Below, piece after piece: positions 7,583-17,120 of a stretch of DNA of 64,000 nt. The DNA lies in the NCBI GenBank assembly GCA_011050675.1, contig DRFI01000023.1:456079-520078 (forward strand), written 5' to 3'. Source of the stretch: Maribacter sp. GTDB taxonomy: Bacteria; Bacteroidota; Bacteroidia; Flavobacteriales; Flavobacteriaceae. The stretch's first letter is position 1. Every line of letters begins with the position of its first letter. Below the pieces are notes generated by a model that saw only the letters and a program-made list of their open reading frames with translations, was not told the DNA's origin and made no database searches. The position numbers and the translations under genes are program-made.

Positions 7583-10183
7583 ATGAATATAAATAATTTT
7601 ACTATAAAATCACAAGAGGCAATTCAACAAGCCCAGTTGATCGCTCAGAACAATGGACATCAACAAATTGAAAACGAACACATATTTAAAGCGCTTACCG
7701 AAGTAGAAGAGAATGTAATGCCCTTTTTACTTAAGAAATTAGGTATCAATTTTTCACTTGTTCAACAAATTTTAGAAAAAGAGCTATTAAGCTTTCCTAA
7801 GGTTGAAGGTGGAGATTTACAGTTTTCAAGAGAAGCTAGCAAAACACTGAACGAGGCTAGCATCATCGCCAAAAAAATGGATGATGAATATGTTTCTATT
7901 GAACACCTTTTTTTAGCAATCTTAAAATCTAAAAGTAAGATTGCTCAAATTCTAAAAGATCAAGGTGCAACAGAAAAACATTTGACTGCAGCTATTAATG
8001 AATTGCGAAATGGAGATAAGGTCACCTCACAAAGTGCGGAAGACAATTATAACTCCTTAAAAAAATATGCTAAAAACCTTAATGAGCTAGCCGATAGTGG
8101 AAAACTAGACCCTGTTATTGGACGAGACGAAGAAATTCGTAGAATTTTACAAATTCTATCTAGACGTACCAAAAACAATCCAATTTTAGTAGGAGAACCA
8201 GGCGTTGGTAAGACAGCTATCGTTGAAGGTTTGGCACATAGGATAATACAAGGCGATATTCCCGAAAACCTTAAGGATAAAGTAATTTACTCCTTAGACA
8301 TGGGTGCGCTAATAGCCGGTGCAAAATACAAGGGTGAGTTTGAAGAACGTTTAAAAGCTGTTATTAAGGAAGTGGTAAGTGCAGATGGTAATATCATCTT
8401 GTTTATTGATGAAATCCACACTTTAGTAGGTGCTGGAGGGGGTCAAGGGGCGATGGATGCTGCAAACATTCTTAAACCTGCATTGGCTAGAGGTGAATTA
8501 AGATCGATTGGTGCAACCACCTTAGATGAATATCAAAAATATTTTGAGAAGGACAAAGCTCTTGAAAGAAGATTTCAAAAGGTTGTGGTTGATCAGCCAG
8601 ATACCGAAAGTGCTATATCAATTCTAAGAGGTATTAAAGAAAAATATGAGGCACATCATAAAGTTCGAATTAAAGATGAGGCTGTAATCTCTGCGGTAGA
8701 ATTATCACAAAGATATATTACCAATAGATTCTTACCAGATAAGGCTATTGACCTTATGGATGAAGCTGCAGCTAAACTTAGAATGGAGATTAATTCTAAG
8801 CCAGAAGAGCTTGATGTGCTTGATCGGAAGATTATGCAAATCGAGATTGAGATTGAAGCCATAAAACGTGAAAATGACAAGGCAAAGCTTCAAGTTTTAA
8901 ATTTAGATCTCGCAAACATAAAAGAAGAACGTAATGAAATTTTTGCGCAATGGGAAAGCGAGAAATCTGTAGTTGATAATATACAACAGACTAAACTTGA
9001 TATCGAAAATTTCAAGGCAGAAGCTGAACGTGCAGAGCGTAATGGCGATTATGGAAAAGTCGCCGAAATTAGATACGGAAAAATTAAAGAAGCACAAGAG
9101 AGTTTAACCAAGTTACAAGATGATTTGGCTTCTCAACAACATTCTGGCACTTTAATTAAAGAGGAAGTTACCAGTGACGATATTGCAGAGGTAGTTGCAA
9201 AATGGACAGGAATACCTGTCACTAAAATGCTGCAAAGTGAGCGAGAAAAGTTACTGAAATTAGAAAGTGTACTTCATAAAAGAGTAGTTGGTCAAGAAGA
9301 AGCTATTGAAGCTGTTTCCGATGCTATTCGAAGAAGTAGAGCTGGATTACAAGATGCGAGAAAACCAATTGGTTCATTTTTATTCTTAGGTACAACTGGT
9401 GTTGGTAAAACAGAATTAGCAAAAACATTGGCTTCCTATTTATTTGATGACGAGAATGCAATGACTAGGATAGACATGAGTGAATACCAAGAGAGACACT
9501 CTGTCAGCAGACTTGTAGGAGCTCCTCCAGGATACGTTGGTTATGACGAAGGCGGACAATTGACCGAAGCTGTTAGAAGAAGACCATATTCTGTAGTGCT
9601 CTTAGACGAAATTGAAAAAGCACACCCAGATACTTTCAATATTTTATTACAAGTATTGGATGAAGGAAGATTGACAGATAATAAAGGAAGGGTTGCTGAT
9701 TTTAAGAATACAATTATAATCATGACCAGTAATATGGGAAGTGATATCATTCAGGATAAATTTGAAAACGCAGTAGATACTTATAGCGCTACAGAAGCCG
9801 CTAGAGTTGAAGTACTTGGGTTATTAAAGAAAACAGTTCGCCCAGAATTTATTAATAGAATTGATGATATTGTAATGTTCACCCCTTTAACAAAGGATAA
9901 CATTAAGCAAATTGTAAGACTTCAATTAGATCAACTAAAGAAAATGTTGGACAAGCAGCAAATTACTTTAGATGCTACCGAAGAAGCAATTGATTATTTG
10001 GCAGAAAAAGGTTATGATCCTCAATTTGGAGCAAGACCGGTTAAAAGAACAATTCAGAAAGAAGTTCTAAACAATATGTCAAAATCACTTCTTAGTGGAG
10101 AAATCAAGTCTGATAGTGTTGTTTTACTTGATGCCTTTGACAATAGTTTAGTTTTTAGAAATCAAGAAGATATTGTTGTCTAA
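7583..10183 (+). CDS. clpB: ATP-dependent disaggregase ClpB
   Basis: Hexameric AAA+ chaperone that threads aggregated proteins through its pore together with DnaK. The 866-residue product has all expected parts: Clp N-domain (about 1-145), first AAA module with Walker A GEPGVGKT at 204-211, a long coiled-coil middle domain (about 400-525), and a second AAA module with GTTGVGKT at 603-610 and a [11 protein letters not shown]alker B. The middle domain separates it from ClpA and ClpC. The start [17 protein letters not shown] matches the family. Monocistronic, ended by the terminator at 10199-10238; a dyad lies in its leader region. Confidence 0.98.
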   Translation: MNINNFTIKSQEAIQQAQLIAQNNGHQQIENEHIFKALTEVEENVMPFLLKKLGINFSLVQQILEKELLSFPKVEGGDLQFSREASKTLNEASIIAKKMDDEYVSIEHLFLAILKSKSKIAQILKDQGATEKHLTAAINELRNGDKVTSQSAEDNYNSLKKYAKNLNELADSGKLDPVIGRDEEIRRILQILSRRTKNNPILVGEPGVGKTAIVEGLAHRIIQGDIPENLKDKVIYSLDMGALIAGAKYKGEFEERLKAVIKEVVSADGNIILFIDEIHTLVGAGGGQGAMDAANILKPALARGELRSIGATTLDEYQKYFEKDKALERRFQKVVVDQPDTESAISILRGIKEKYEAHHKVRIKDEAVISAVELSQRYITNRFLPDKAIDLMDEAAAKLRMEINSKPEELDVLDRKIMQIEIEIEAIKRENDKAKLQVLNLDLANIKEERNEIFAQWESEKSVVDNIQQTKLDIENFKAEAERAERNGDYGKVAEIRYGKIKEAQESLTKLQDDLASQQHSGTLIKEEVTSDDIAEVVAKWTGIPVTKMLQSEREKLLKLESVLHKRVVGQEEAIEAVSDAIRRSRAGLQDARKPIGSFLFLGTTGVGKTELAKTLASYLFDDENAMTRIDMSEYQERHSVSRLVGAPPGYVGYDEGGQLTEAVRRRPYSVVLLDEIEKAHPDTFNILLQVLDEGRLTDNKGRVADFKNTIIIMTSNMGSDIIQDKFENAVDTYSATEAARVEVLGLLKKTVRPEFINRIDDIVMFTPLTKDNIKQIVRLQLDQLKKMLDKQQITLDATEEAIDYLAEKGYDPQFGARPVKRTIQKEVLNNMSKSLLSGEIKSDSVVLLDAFDNSLVFRNQEDIVV

Positions 10184-10198
10184 TCTTATAAAAATGAT

Positions 10199-10238
10199 AA
10201 AAAAGCGTTCATATTAAATATATGAACGCTTTTTTTTA
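10199..10238 (+). terminator. Intrinsic terminator of clpB
   Basis: A perfect 11-bp stem, AGCGTTCATAT (10204-10214) with 10220-10230, has a 5-nt loop, is followed by eight T and is preceded by an A-run. Confidence 0.85.
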
Positions 10239-10294
10239 TCAACAATATATACCATGCAGTATAGATTTTTTATATTCGCATAAAACAGTCTTAT

Positions 10295-10888
10295 ATGTCT
10301 ACAAAAGCCGAAAGAACTACCGCTTATATTATTGAGACTGTCGCTCCTGTTTTTAACAAACATGGATACGTCGGTACCAGCATGAGTGATTTGACAGATG
10401 CCACAAACCTTACTAAAGGTGCATTGTACGGTAATTTTGAAAATAAAGAAGCTTTAGCATTAGCAGCATTCGAATTTAACCGTAATGTACTGCTTACAGC
10501 TATAGATGAACATTTATCCATAGAAGGCAAGGCAATTGCTAAAATTGAGAACCTTATAGAGTTTTATAAGAAATATGATGTTTTTACCATGAACATGGGT
10601 GGATGCCCAATTTTAAATGTTGGTATAGACGCTCAGCATAATAATAAATTATTGGCTGCTGCAGCCAAGGAAACTATTAAAGAGATTGAAGGGAAAATTG
10701 CCTTAGTCTTTGAGAATGGTATTAATAAAGGGGAATTTAAACTACCAGTAACTCCCCTACAGTTTTCTAAGCAATTATTCACTATAATTCAAGGAGCCAT
10801 AGCAATGGCAAGTATTACGAAAGACCGTAAATACCTATTAAACACAGTAACTTACTTAGAAGTCTTGATCAAAAGAGAACTAAAATAA
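10295..10888 (+). CDS. TetR/AcrR-family transcriptional regulator
   Basis: A 197-residue regulator. The N-terminal helix-turn-helix (about 8-55) contains the typical segments HGYVGTSMSDLTDATNLTKGALYGNFENKEAL. The remaining three quarters is an all-helical ligand-binding and dimerisation domain that includes a MGGCPILN turn common to the TetR branch whose C-terminal domain contacts small hydrophobic ligands. It usually represses its own or neighbouring genes; here no obvious target is adjacent, as the next gene converges on it. A weak 9-bp hairpin without T-tract follows the stop (10885-10915). Confidence 0.9.
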   Translation: MSTKAERTTAYIIETVAPVFNKHGYVGTSMSDLTDATNLTKGALYGNFENKEALALAAFEFNRNVLLTAIDEHLSIEGKAIAKIENLIEFYKKYDVFTMNMGGCPILNVGIDAQHNNKLLAAAAKETIKEIEGKIALVFENGINKGEFKLPVTPLQFSKQLFTIIQGAIAMASITKDRKYLLNTVTYLEVLIKRELK

Positions 10889-10945
10889 GCTAACACTGTT
10901 TTCGCATTAGCTTATATCCAATTATATAATAGAGTTTAAGGGAGA

Positions 10946-12586
10946 TTATTCTTCTCCCGTTACTCTAAATATCCATATTTTATCACTGTACTTACCGTCT
11001 AACTTAGAGTCTCTAGCTTTTCTTGCATCTTTGATAAAGTTATATTTAGCAAGATATACATAGTTATATTTATTCTTTTGCCTAAAGAAGGATTTAGCAT
11101 TTATTCCTTTTTTCTTCATGTCTGCCAAGAAAGCATCCAAGTATTTTTTAGTTCCAAATACATTGGCTATCAAGTAATAGCCTGGCTCCAATGAACCTTC
11201 TTTAGCAACTTCTTCATACTTCTCACCAGCCTCAACTTTGACAACTTCATTTCGCATAGCTAAAACCTCACTTTGTGCTATTGAATCTTGTCGTTGCTTT
11301 TGCGCTAAAGCAACAGCCTCTGCCTCTCTCTTCATTACAATAGCTATTGAATCTTGCTGTCTTTGCTGATTAAGCGCTTTTGCCGCAGCTAAGGCCTGTT
11401 CTGCTTTTGCATTCTCTATAGAATCCCTTTTCCTCTTTATATCTCTCTTAGATTCCTTTATCGCTATACCAGTTTGTCTAGAAGCATCTTGTATCGAATC
11501 TCTAATTCTATTACTTTCTATAAGTGCTAAACGCTCTTGTTTCTTCGATTCGCGCTTTAAAGCTAATTTTTCAGCTTTAGTTAATTCAGTAGAAACTACC
11601 TCCTTTTCTTCTTGCTTAGTAAGCAACTCTTCTTTGTTCTTTTCCTCTTCTGCTATTAACTGTTCTTCTAATTTTTCTTCAGGTGTCTGTAATGTTCCTA
11701 ATTTATAAGATGTAACCAATTCAAAAGAGGGGTCCTGTCCTTTTAAACCTGAACTTGTTCCTACTTCAACTAGAGCCCCAAAAGATACTCGTTTAAAGAA
11801 ACGACCCCCAACTCCTCCCGAGAATCCGTAGAAACTATTATAACCTGCTTGTGCCCAATATTTTTTAGTTGTTAATAATGTTGTTAAGCCTACTTGATTA
11901 TCTAAACCTGGAATAGTCTTGTAATACAATATTGGTCTAAAAACAGAACTATCGTCAGTCGCCAATACATTTACAGGGAAATCATAACTCACCAATGCCT
12001 GAAACATTCTATCATCTGGACTAGTGTTTCTCTCATTAGTAGTAAAATTATAATCGAAAAGATTCTCTGATACCAAACCAATATTAAAACCATCAATACT
12101 CAAATTAACACCGGGTGCCATTTGTATGATGAAATCATTATTTATACTTGTCTGTATCGGATTAGGTACAAAAAAACGCTCATCTGCCAATTTCTGCTGA
12201 AAAGCAAATAGATTAAGACCTACACCTAAAAATACATTTTCGCTTAGTTCTATGTTATATGCGTAATTTAAAGCAGCTCCGGTATTTAGAAAAATTCCTG
12301 TGTTATGTTGAAAAAAACCAACGCCTGCAGAAGAAACATCACTTAGTCTTGTAGTGTAATTTAAAAATAATGAAGTTGGGTCTGCATCATAGCTTTGCCA
12401 TTGCCATCTTGCCCAAAGCGCCACAGAAGAGGGATTATTACGATCCAAACTGTAAGCAGGATTGATTAAACTCCCATTATATTCGGTTAGGTTTTGCTGC
12501 CTAAAATCCGTAGGAAGTACGACTTCTTGAGCCTTAAGACCTAGAACTACAAAACCGATAAGAAGTGCCCCACAAAATTTTTTCAT
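10946..12586 (-). CDS. PorP/SprF-like outer membrane protein fused to a C-terminal SPOR-like domain
   Basis: Predicted outer membrane protein of 546 residues. It has an N-terminal signal peptide (MKKFCGALLIGFVVLGLKAQ), then a PorP/SprF-type beta-barrel (about 20-300; the LTEYNGSLINPAYSLDR opening is the family signature). A long charged coiled coil rich in K/E/R/Q with repeated RDSI motifs follows (about 300-460). The C-terminal region (about 470-546) resembles a SPOR or SPOR-like fold (GYYLIANVFGTKKYLDAFLADMKKKG). PorP/SprF proteins belong to the type IX secretion and gliding machinery, often paired with adhesins. A fused coiled coil and SPOR-like tail could bridge to peptidoglycan, by inference. 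The annotated start is the ATG at 12586; an upstream TTG two codons earlier is not needed. Neighbours are unrelated. Confidence 0.85.
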   Translation of the reverse strand: MKKFCGALLIGFVVLGLKAQEVVLPTDFRQQNLTEYNGSLINPAYSLDRNNPSSVALWARWQWQSYDADPTSLFLNYTTRLSDVSSAGVGFFQHNTGIFLNTGAALNYAYNIELSENVFLGVGLNLFAFQQKLADERFFVPNPIQTSINNDFIIQMAPGVNLSIDGFNIGLVSENLFDYNFTTNERNTSPDDRMFQALVSYDFPVNVLATDDSSVFRPILYYKTIPGLDNQVGLTTLLTTKKYWAQAGYNSFYGFSGGVGGRFFKRVSFGALVEVGTSSGLKGQDPSFELVTSYKLGTLQTPEEKLEEQLIAEEEKNKEELLTKQEEKEVVSTELTKAEKLALKRESKKQERLALIESNRIRDSIQDASRQTGIAIKESKRDIKRKRDSIENAKAEQALAAAKALNQQRQQDSIAIVMKREAEAVALAQKQRQDSIAQSEVLAMRNEVVKVEAGEKYEEVAKEGSLEPGYYLIANVFGTKKYLDAFLADMKKKGINAKSFFRQKNKYNYVYLAKYNFIKDARKARDSKLDGKYSDKIWIFRVTGEE

Positions 12587-12670
12587 ATGCAAAAAAACAA
12601 AAAATAGACTATTTATAGTACTATTTTGAAGTAATTTTAGTTATTAAATTAATACACCAAACATAATTTC

Positions 12671-13213
12671 ATGAAAGCATTCAAATATGTTCTTTTTATT
12701 TTACTGTTAATTAGCCTTTCTTGTAAAGAAGAGCCTACAATTGATACATCACAAGAACAATCTTCTGTTTCTACTTTTTACCTTGTTAGACATGCAGAAA
12801 AAAACAGGGTAAATCTTAATGATGCCGATCCAGAACTTAACCAAAAAGGGTTAGGCAGAGCCATGCATTGGGCAGAAATTCTTGCTGACACAGAACTAGA
12901 TGCCATCTACTCTACCGACTACAATAGAACTTCTATGACTGCTGCACCTACATCTGTAAAACAAAATATAGATGTACAATACTACGATCCAAACACTATA
13001 GATATAGCGCAGTTTAAAACAGAAAATTTAAATAAAAACGTTTTAGTTGTTGGTCACAGTAATACTACTCCCGAATTTGTAAATAAATTAATAGACGAGC
13101 AAAAGTATTTTGATATTGATGATAGCGAGAACGGAACTCTATTTATCGTCAAAATAATTAATGGTAAATCTTCAGTTGACAAACTTATTTTCAACTGTAA
13201 TTGTCCTGATTAA
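12671..13213 (+). CDS. Histidine-phosphatase-family lipoprotein
   Basis: A 180-residue protein of the phosphoglycerate-mutase-like (histidine phosphatase) superfamily. The phospho-histidine motif is LVRHAEK (Arg40-His41), with the second conserved histidine in VVGHSNTTP (His129). The N-terminus ends in ISLSC, a lipobox with Cys18, so the enzyme is predicted to be tethered in the envelope and would act on periplasmic or surface phosphoesters. Short size is typical of the SixA-like branch, but the SixA substrate role does not apply to an exported protein. Substrate unknown. It is divergent from the PorP/SprF fusion with a 84-bp shared control region. Confidence 0.87.
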   Translation: MKAFKYVLFILLLISLSCKEEPTIDTSQEQSSVSTFYLVRHAEKNRVNLNDADPELNQKGLGRAMHWAEILADTELDAIYSTDYNRTSMTAAPTSVKQNIDVQYYDPNTIDIAQFKTENLNKNVLVVGHSNTTPEFVNKLIDEQKYFDIDDSENGTLFIVKIINGKSSVDKLIFNCNCPD

Positions 13214-13279
13214 TCTTTTTCAAATTTATATTCATTAGCAATTAGTTTTAAAAGGCTAAGACATTCATTGAATTGTTCT

Positions 13280-13287
13280 TACTTTTG
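13280..13287 (+). promoter_or_regulatory. -7 promoter element before smpB
   Basis: TACTTTTG fits the Bacteroidota -7 consensus TAnnTTTG and ends 6 bp before the smpB ATG. That placement would give a leaderless or near-leaderless transcript. No clear TTG -33 element is spaced correctly. Confidence 0.35.
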
Positions 13288-13293
13288 TCTGTG

Positions 13294-13755
13294 ATGCAGA
13301 ATACTATTAACATTAAGAATAAAAGGGCTCGTTTTGAATATGAGCTCTTGGATACATTTACGGCAGGTATCGTTTTGGCGGGAACCGAAATAAAAGCCCT
13401 TAGAGAAGGTCGTGCCTCTATTTCTGAAAGCTTTTGTGAGTTTAATGATAGAGAAGAACTATTTGTAATTAATATGCAAATAGATGAATACTCGCACGCA
13501 TCTCATTTTAACCACAGACCAAAAGCGGAACGTAAATTACTTCTACAAAAAAGAGAACTTAAAAAACTTAGCAAAGAAGTCAACACTTCTGGTTTAACAA
13601 TTGTACCGCTTCGCGTTTTCTTGAACGAAAGAGGTCTTGCGAAAATGCAAATTGCTTTAGCCAAGGGTAAAAAGCTTTACGACAAAAGAGAATCTATGAA
13701 GGATCGTGATAACAAAAGAGATCTAGACCGAGTTAAAAAGAATTTCAATAATTAG
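13294..13755 (+). CDS. smpB: SsrA-binding protein SmpB (trans-translation)
   Basis: Small basic RNA-binding protein that escorts tmRNA to stalled ribosomes. The 153-residue frame from MQNTINIKNKRARFEYEL has the standard OB-fold core (GIVLAGTEIKALREGRASI) and the family's basic C-terminal tail (KLYDKRESMKDRDNKRDLDR). An in-frame extension to a TTG at 13273 adds a hydrophobic heptapeptide unlike homologues, so the ATG at 13294 is used. The stop overlaps the convergent pcm stop by 4 bp. The tmRNA gene itself is not in this window. Confidence 0.96.
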   Translation: MQNTINIKNKRARFEYELLDTFTAGIVLAGTEIKALREGRASISESFCEFNDREELFVINMQIDEYSHASHFNHRPKAERKLLLQKRELKKLSKEVNTSGLTIVPLRVFLNERGLAKMQIALAKGKKLYDKRESMKDRDNKRDLDRVKKNFNN

Positions 13756-14393
13756 TTTTTATTCTCTAACAGAGGCACAAATCTAAAAGAACCGTATTCT
13801 GTTTTTGAGAATTCTTTTTCGGTTGTTCTAACAAATAATGTCATTATTTGCTCTTCAAAACCAATAGGTATAACTAACCTACCTCCTACTTTCAACTGAG
13901 ACAATAAGGCCTTTGGCACTTCTGGCGCACCTGCAGTAACAATAATACGATCAAATGGCGCCTGTTCTGGCAGCCCTTTATAACCATCACCAAAGATTAT
14001 TTTTTTAGGCCTGTAACCCATTTTCTTAAAAAATAAATTTGTTTTTTTGAACAATTCTAACTGTCTTTCTATCGTCCAGACTTTTACTCTTAAGTTTAAA
14101 AGCACTGCAGTTTGATAACCACTGCCCGTACCGATTTCTAAAACTTTCTGCCCTTCTTCTATTTGTAATAATTCCGTTTGAAAAGCAACAGTATATGGAT
14201 GTGAAATTGTCTGGTTTGCAGCAATAGGAAATGCTTTGTCTTGATAGGCATGCCCTTCAAAACTACTATCCATAAACAAGTGCCTAGGTATCTCTCTTAC
14301 AGCATCAAGTACTTTTCTATCAGCTATTCCCTTGTCTATTAATATTTGCGCTAAATGGTTGCGCATGCCCCTGTGCTTTAAGGTATCTCTCAA
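13752..14393 (-). CDS. pcm: Protein-L-isoaspartate O-methyltransferase
   Basis: Repairs isomerised Asp and Asn residues using S-adenosylmethionine. The SAM-binding motif is VLEIGTGSGYQTAVL; the substrate-side motifs FPIAANQTISHPYTVA and DRIIVTAGAPEVP are intact. The 213-residue length is normal. The longest frame starts at a TTG (14393), and homologues usually carry the RDTxKHxGxR segment encoded right after it, so this non-ATG start seems genuine; the alternative ATG is at 14366. Monocistronic and convergent with smpB. Cytoplasmic. Confidence 0.94.
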   Translation of the reverse strand: MRDTLKHRGMRNHLAQILIDKGIADRKVLDAVREIPRHLFMDSSFEGHAYQDKAFPIAANQTISHPYTVAFQTELLQIEEGQKVLEIGTGSGYQTAVLLNLRVKVWTIERQLELFKKTNLFFKKMGYRPKKIIFGDGYKGLPEQAPFDRIIVTAGAPEVPKALLSQLKVGGRLVIPIGFEEQIMTLFVRTTEKEFSKTEYGSFRFVPLLENKN

Positions 14394-14524
14394 TGGTAGT
14401 TGGTTTGACCATCAAAGTTAACAAAGTTCTTTATACGACGGAAGAACCTTTTAAAACTAATCAGCATTTTTTATAAAATTGAAATAACGCATAGGATAAA
14501 AGTACCTAACTATGTGTATTTTTG

Positions 14525-15514
14525 ATGAAAACGAAACAAATGTTAAAAGTTGGTGTTTTAGGAGCTGGGCATCTAGGTAAAATCCACCTTAGACTTCTAA
14601 AAGAATCTAATAAATATGACCTTATAGGCTTTCACGATGCAGATAGTTCTAATGGTCAAAAAGTTAGTGAAGAATTTGGATATACCTTTTTTAAAAATCT
14701 TGATGATTTAATAGATGCAGTAGATGTTGTAGATATTGTTACCCCTACACTTTCACATTACGAATGTGCTAAAAAATCAATTGAAAAAGGTAGGCATATT
14801 TTTATAGAGAAACCAATTACACATACTCTAGAAGAAGCCAATTCTTTACTTGAACTAGAAGAAAAATATAATGTAAAAGGACAAGTTGGACATGTGGAAC
14901 GTTTTAACCCGGCATTTACATCTGTAAAACACGCTATAAAAGAACCGATGTTCATTGAGTCTCATCGTTTAGCAGAATTTAACCCAAGAGGAACAGATGT
15001 TCCTGTTGTATTAGATTTAATGATTCACGATATCGATGCTATCTTAAGTGTTGTAAATTCTAAGGTAAAACAAGTAAATGCAAGCGGTGTATCTGTTATT
15101 AGTAAATCTCCTGACATTGCAAATGCTAGATTAGAATTTGAAAATGGATGTGTAGCAAATTTAACCGCAAGTAGAATTTCATTGAAGAATATGAGAAAAT
15201 CTCGTTTCTTTCAAAAAGATGCTTACATATCGGTAGATTTTCTAGAGAAAAAAGTTGAAGTAGTAAAAATGAAAGATGCTCCAAAAGAACCGGGAGATTT
15301 CGACATGATATTACAGAATGCAGAAGGAATCAAAAAGCAAATCTATTTTGAAAATCCGTCTATTGAAACCAACAATGCGATTTTAGACGAGCTTGAGTCT
15401 TTTGCAGATTCTATTAACAACGACACGGTGCCTGTAGTAAGTTTAAAGCAAGGAACACAAGCTTTAAAAGTTGCTTTACAAATTATCGCAGCATTTAATC
15501 CAAAGAAAATATGA
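14525..15514 (+). CDS. Gfo/Idh/MocA-family NAD(P)-dependent oxidoreductase
   Basis: A 329-residue Rossmann oxidoreductase. The dinucleotide-binding motif KVGVLGAGHLGKIH is at the N-terminus, the catalytic-region EKPITH signature at about residue 95, and the substrate-domain DLMIHDID motif at about 165. The substrate (often a sugar, inositol or its derivative) cannot be predicted. Start choice: ATG 14525, or ATG 14540, which gives the compact MLKVGVLGAG start typical of homologues. A TATTTTTG box right before 14525 would favour 14540 if it is a real promoter. The stop overlaps the next gene by 4 bp, so the two are translationally coupled. Confidence 0.9.
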   Translation: MKTKQMLKVGVLGAGHLGKIHLRLLKESNKYDLIGFHDADSSNGQKVSEEFGYTFFKNLDDLIDAVDVVDIVTPTLSHYECAKKSIEKGRHIFIEKPITHTLEEANSLLELEEKYNVKGQVGHVERFNPAFTSVKHAIKEPMFIESHRLAEFNPRGTDVPVVLDLMIHDIDAILSVVNSKVKQVNASGVSVISKSPDIANARLEFENGCVANLTASRISLKNMRKSRFFQKDAYISVDFLEKKVEVVKMKDAPKEPGDFDMILQNAEGIKKQIYFENPSIETNNAILDELESFADSINNDTVPVVSLKQGTQALKVALQIIAAFNPKKI

Positions 15515-16401
15515 AAAACATAGCAATTATAGGCGCAGGTACTATGGGTAATGGAATAGCTCATGTATTTGCTCAAAACGGATTTAGAGTACACCTTATT
15601 GATGTTTCTAAAGAAGCTTTGGATAAAGGTCTAAGCACCATTTCAAAGAATTTAGACCGTATGGTGGCAAAAGAGAAAATAAATATAGCTGACAAAGAGC
15701 GTACTCTTTCTAATATTACTTTGTTCACCGAATTAAAGACGGGTGTTGCCGATGTTGAACTAGCCATAGAAGCTGCAACGGAAAACGTAACTATAAAACT
15801 GAGTATTTTTAAGGAACTAGATGCTCTTTGCAATGAAAATACAATTTTAGCATCTAATACTTCATCTATTTCCATTACACAAATAGCGGCAGCTACCAAC
15901 AGACCAGAGAAGGTTATTGGTATGCATTTTATGAATCCTGTTCCGATAATGACCTTGGTTGAAATTATTAGAGGCTATAGCACATCAAGTGCAACTACTT
16001 CTGCTATTATGGATCTTTCAAAACAATTAGGCAAAACGCCTACAGAGGTTAATGATTATCCAGGTTTTGTTGCCAATAGAATTTTAATGCCAATGATTAA
16101 TGAAGCCATTGAAACTTTACATCATGGTGTTGCAGGTGTACAAGAAATAGACACAGTTATGAAATTAGGTATGGCACACCCAATGGGACCTTTGCAATTG
16201 GCAGATTTTATAGGGTTAGATGTATGTCTTTCTATTTTAAATGTTATGCATGATGGATTCAAAAACGCAAAGTACGCCCCTTCCCCTCTATTGGTAAATA
16301 TGGTTATGGCAGGGAAAAAAGGCATTAAATCTGGAGAAGGTTTTTATAATTACGCCGAAAGCAAAAAAGCTGAGGTAGTATCAAGTCAGTTTACAAATTA
16401 A
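15511..16401 (+). CDS. 3-hydroxyacyl-CoA (3-hydroxybutyryl-CoA) dehydrogenase
   Basis: NAD-dependent dehydrogenase of 296 residues with the N-terminal Rossmann motif GAGTMGNGIAHVFA, the conserved NTSSISIT segment, the catalytic-histidine region (GMHFMNPVP) and the C-terminal PGFVANRI signature. It oxidises 3-hydroxyacyl-CoA to 3-ketoacyl-CoA in beta-oxidation or butyrate metabolism. Single-domain size fits the FadB2/Hbd type. It is coupled to the upstream oxidoreductase by an ATGA overlap and followed 24 bp later by the YggS-like gene, so the three probably form one operon, although their functions are not obviously linked. Confidence 0.93.
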   Translation: MKNIAIIGAGTMGNGIAHVFAQNGFRVHLIDVSKEALDKGLSTISKNLDRMVAKEKINIADKERTLSNITLFTELKTGVADVELAIEAATENVTIKLSIFKELDALCNENTILASNTSSISITQIAAATNRPEKVIGMHFMNPVPIMTLVEIIRGYSTSSATTSAIMDLSKQLGKTPTEVNDYPGFVANRILMPMINEAIETLHHGVAGVQEIDTVMKLGMAHPMGPLQLADFIGLDVCLSILNVMHDGFKNAKYAPSPLLVNMVMAGKKGIKSGEGFYNYAESKKAEVVSSQFTN

Positions 16402-16425
16402 GATTACCAAAGAAGTGAAAATTAT

Positions 16426-17079
16426 ATGTCAATAAAAGAAAACCTTTTAGTTGTTACAAATACAATTCCCGATACAGTAACCCTTGTTGCTGTCTCAAAG
16501 ACAAAACCCATGTCTTTTATTCAAGAAGCATATGATGAGGGTCAACGTATCTTTGGAGAGAACAGGGTTCAAGAAATGACAGAAAAATGGCAGGAAATGC
16601 CCAAAGATATTGAATGGCATATGATTGGTCACCTTCAACGGAACAAGGTAAAATACATGGCAGAATATGTTTCTTTGGTGCATGGTGTCGATAGTCCTAG
16701 ATTACTAGCTGAAATAAACAAACAGGCAGAAAAACATAACAGAATCATTTCTTGCTTACTACAAGTGCATATTGCAGAAGAGGACACCAAGTTTGGTTTT
16801 AATGAGGAAGAATTGCTTGAATTGGTAAGTACTAAAGAATTTAAGACCTACAAACACATAAAGATTGTAGGGTTAATGGGAATGGCAACTTTTACGGATA
16901 ATATGGACCAGGTTAGACGTGAGTTCAAAAATCTAAAAGACTTATACACCAAACTCAAAAACAACTATACAGACTTCAACATCCTTTCAATGGGTATGAG
17001 TGGTGATTATAACATTGCAATTGAAGAAGGTAGTACTATGGTACGTATAGGAAGTAGTATCTTTGGATCAAGAAATTAA
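16426..17079 (+). CDS. YggS/PLPBP-family PLP homeostasis protein
   Basis: A 217-residue single-domain alanine-racemase-like TIM barrel that binds pyridoxal phosphate and buffers its cellular level; no enzyme activity is known for the family. The PLP lysine is Lys25 in LVAVSKTKPM. The other signatures GENRVQEM, WHMIGHLQRNKVKY and LSMGMSGDYNIAIEEGSTMVRIGSSIFG are all present. Length is normal for the family. Cytoplasmic. It follows the hydroxyacyl-CoA dehydrogenase by 24 bp and is 41 bp before the exonuclease-domain gene, so it probably shares a transcript. Confidence 0.95.
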   Translation: MSIKENLLVVTNTIPDTVTLVAVSKTKPMSFIQEAYDEGQRIFGENRVQEMTEKWQEMPKDIEWHMIGHLQRNKVKYMAEYVSLVHGVDSPRLLAEINKQAEKHNRIISCLLQVHIAEEDTKFGFNEEELLELVSTKEFKTYKHIKIVGLMGMATFTDNMDQVRREFKNLKDLYTKLKNNYTDFNILSMGMSGDYNIAIEEGSTMVRIGSSIFGSRN

Positions 17080-17120
17080 TACCCTAAACCCCCACTACCC
17101 AACAAATCTTATTATATTAA

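Noticed and set aside
10885..10915. Terminator after the TetR gene
   Set aside because: A 9-bp hairpin exists, but there is no T-tract and the loop is 13 nt; too weak to list as a terminator.
13752..13755. 4-bp overlap of smpB and pcm ends as a sign of frameshift
   Set aside because: Both genes have family-normal lengths and intact C-termini; it is simple convergent overlap.
15573..15899. Minus-strand ORF of 108 codons inside the hydroxyacyl-CoA dehydrogenase
   Set aside because: Serine-rich antisense reading of a conserved gene; shadow.
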